Positions 35,352 through 35,626 of a stretch of 35,626 nt of DNA are shown here, piece after piece. The DNA is taken from the NCBI RefSeq assembly GCF_009908195.1, contig NZ_JAAAHS010000031.1, positions 1-35,626 on the forward strand, given 5' to 3'. A program made the position numbers and the translations under genes. Positions within the stretch are counted from its first letter, which is position 1, and every line of letters starts with the position of its first letter. This DNA is from Streptomyces boluensis (GTDB taxonomy: Bacteria; Actinomycetota; Actinomycetes; Streptomycetales; Streptomycetaceae). The notes under the pieces were generated by a model that was given only the letters and a program-made list of their open reading frames with translations, was not told where the DNA came from and ran no database searches.

Positions 35352-35382
35352 GGACGCTCCCCTCACGGATGCGGTGTGCGGC

Positions 35383-35419
35383 GAGCATGGCAGTGGGGGG
35401 AGAAACAATCAAGCGTGCT
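35383..35419 (-). promoter_or_regulatory. Carboxylase-operon promoter and TetR operator
   Basis: Minus strand: -35 TTGATT (35407-35412), 17-bp spacer, -10 CATGCT (35384-35389). The inverted repeat CAAGC-GT-GCTTG (35410-35421) is perfect here and overlaps the -35. Within the block the 18-base AGCACGCTTGATTGTTTC and CTGCCA-N-GCTC are identical to the ligase-operon copy at the same spacing. Confidence 0.75.
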
Positions 35420-35527
35420 TGGAAAGTTGACAGGGCGCGCGGCGCATCGCTTTCCCGCCCGCCCCTTCCCGAAGTCCTGAGCGGACGGCTCTCGGGTCTG
35501 CTCCGGCGGCTGACAGTTGAGCGAAAT

Positions 35528-35554
35528 CCAGCCCGTCCGGCGCTTGAGGACGAG
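35528..35554 (+). repeat. Dispersed Streptomyces-type repeat, copy 2
   Basis: CCAGCCCGTCCGGCG, then CTTGAGGACGAG, matching 21414-21440 (opposite orientation) at 26 of 27 bases. It is followed by a GC-rich hairpin. Such copies typically sit near gene ends in Streptomyces. Confidence 0.85.
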
Positions 35555-35566
35555 CGCGGAGCGCGA

Positions 35567-35591
35567 CCGGGGCCCGGGGGCGCAGCCCCGG
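35567..35591. terminator. GC-rich hairpin
   Basis: CCGGGGC and GCCCCGG arms (7 bp) around an 11-nt loop, just after the dispersed repeat. It probably ends a gene lying to the right of the window on the minus strand, or one on the plus strand. Confidence 0.55.
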
Positions 35592-35626
35592 CAGGGTCCG
35601 TAGGACTTTCGGGAAGGGGCGGGGAG

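Overview
This is high-GC actinobacterial DNA, almost certainly Streptomyces. The coding bias, the frequent GTG starts, the 4-nt GTGA gene overlaps, the families present (DmdR1-type iron regulator, ECF sigma with a ZAS anti-sigma, EF-hand protein, XRE/TPR regulator, UPF0309 SIS protein) and a Streptomyces-style dispersed intergenic repeat all point that way. From memory the gene order matches the S. coelicolor SCO4378-SCO4410 neighbourhood in reverse; this was not checked by search.

Left part (1-9.6 kb): a truncated acyl-CoA ligase, a four-EF-hand calcium protein, two proteins of unknown role (one DUF1266), a STAS anti-anti-sigma factor divergent from an ECF sigma factor and its fused zinc-finger/mycothiol-isomerase-type partner, purU, an SCO4402-like protein and a solute-binding lipoprotein. 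Middle part (9.6-21.4 kb): a Pro/Gln-repeat membrane protein, an XRE/TPR regulator divergent from a primase-polymerase-like protein, an alpha/beta hydrolase behind a candidate LexA box, dmdR1 divergent from a SIS-domain protein with a candidate DasR site, a PAS-PAS-GAF protein, a citrate synthase and pdxH.

Right part (21.4-35.4 kb, all minus strand): an acyl-CoA catabolic locus in two operons. One is TIGR03084 protein - AtuA-like - carboxyltransferase - biotin carboxylase/BCCP - acyl-CoA dehydrogenase. The other is acyl-CoA ligase - LiuC/AtuE-like hydratase - TetR. The enzymes fit a leucine/isovalerate (liu) or acyclic-terpenoid (atu) logic: activate, dehydrogenate, biotin-carboxylate, hydrate. 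Both operons start with the same 37-bp promoter block (same -35, 17-bp spacer and -10, plus an inverted repeat over the -35), so the TetR protein probably controls both and itself.

Between the two operons sits a gene that does not belong to the pathway: a 1034-residue GH18 protein without a Sec signal, with duplicated Trp-rich modules, a hydrophobic hairpin and a C-terminal domain like those at the ends of polymorphic toxins. It is flanked by short tandem repeats and is the most unusual protein here. The other strong candidate for something undescribed is a small plus-strand transcript near 18.95-19.23 kb. It has a good promoter, a 10-bp hairpin that buries a strong Shine-Dalgarno, a 12-codon ORF and further hairpins. 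Many short tandem repeats (5-22 bp units) occur across the window, two of them inside coding sequence.
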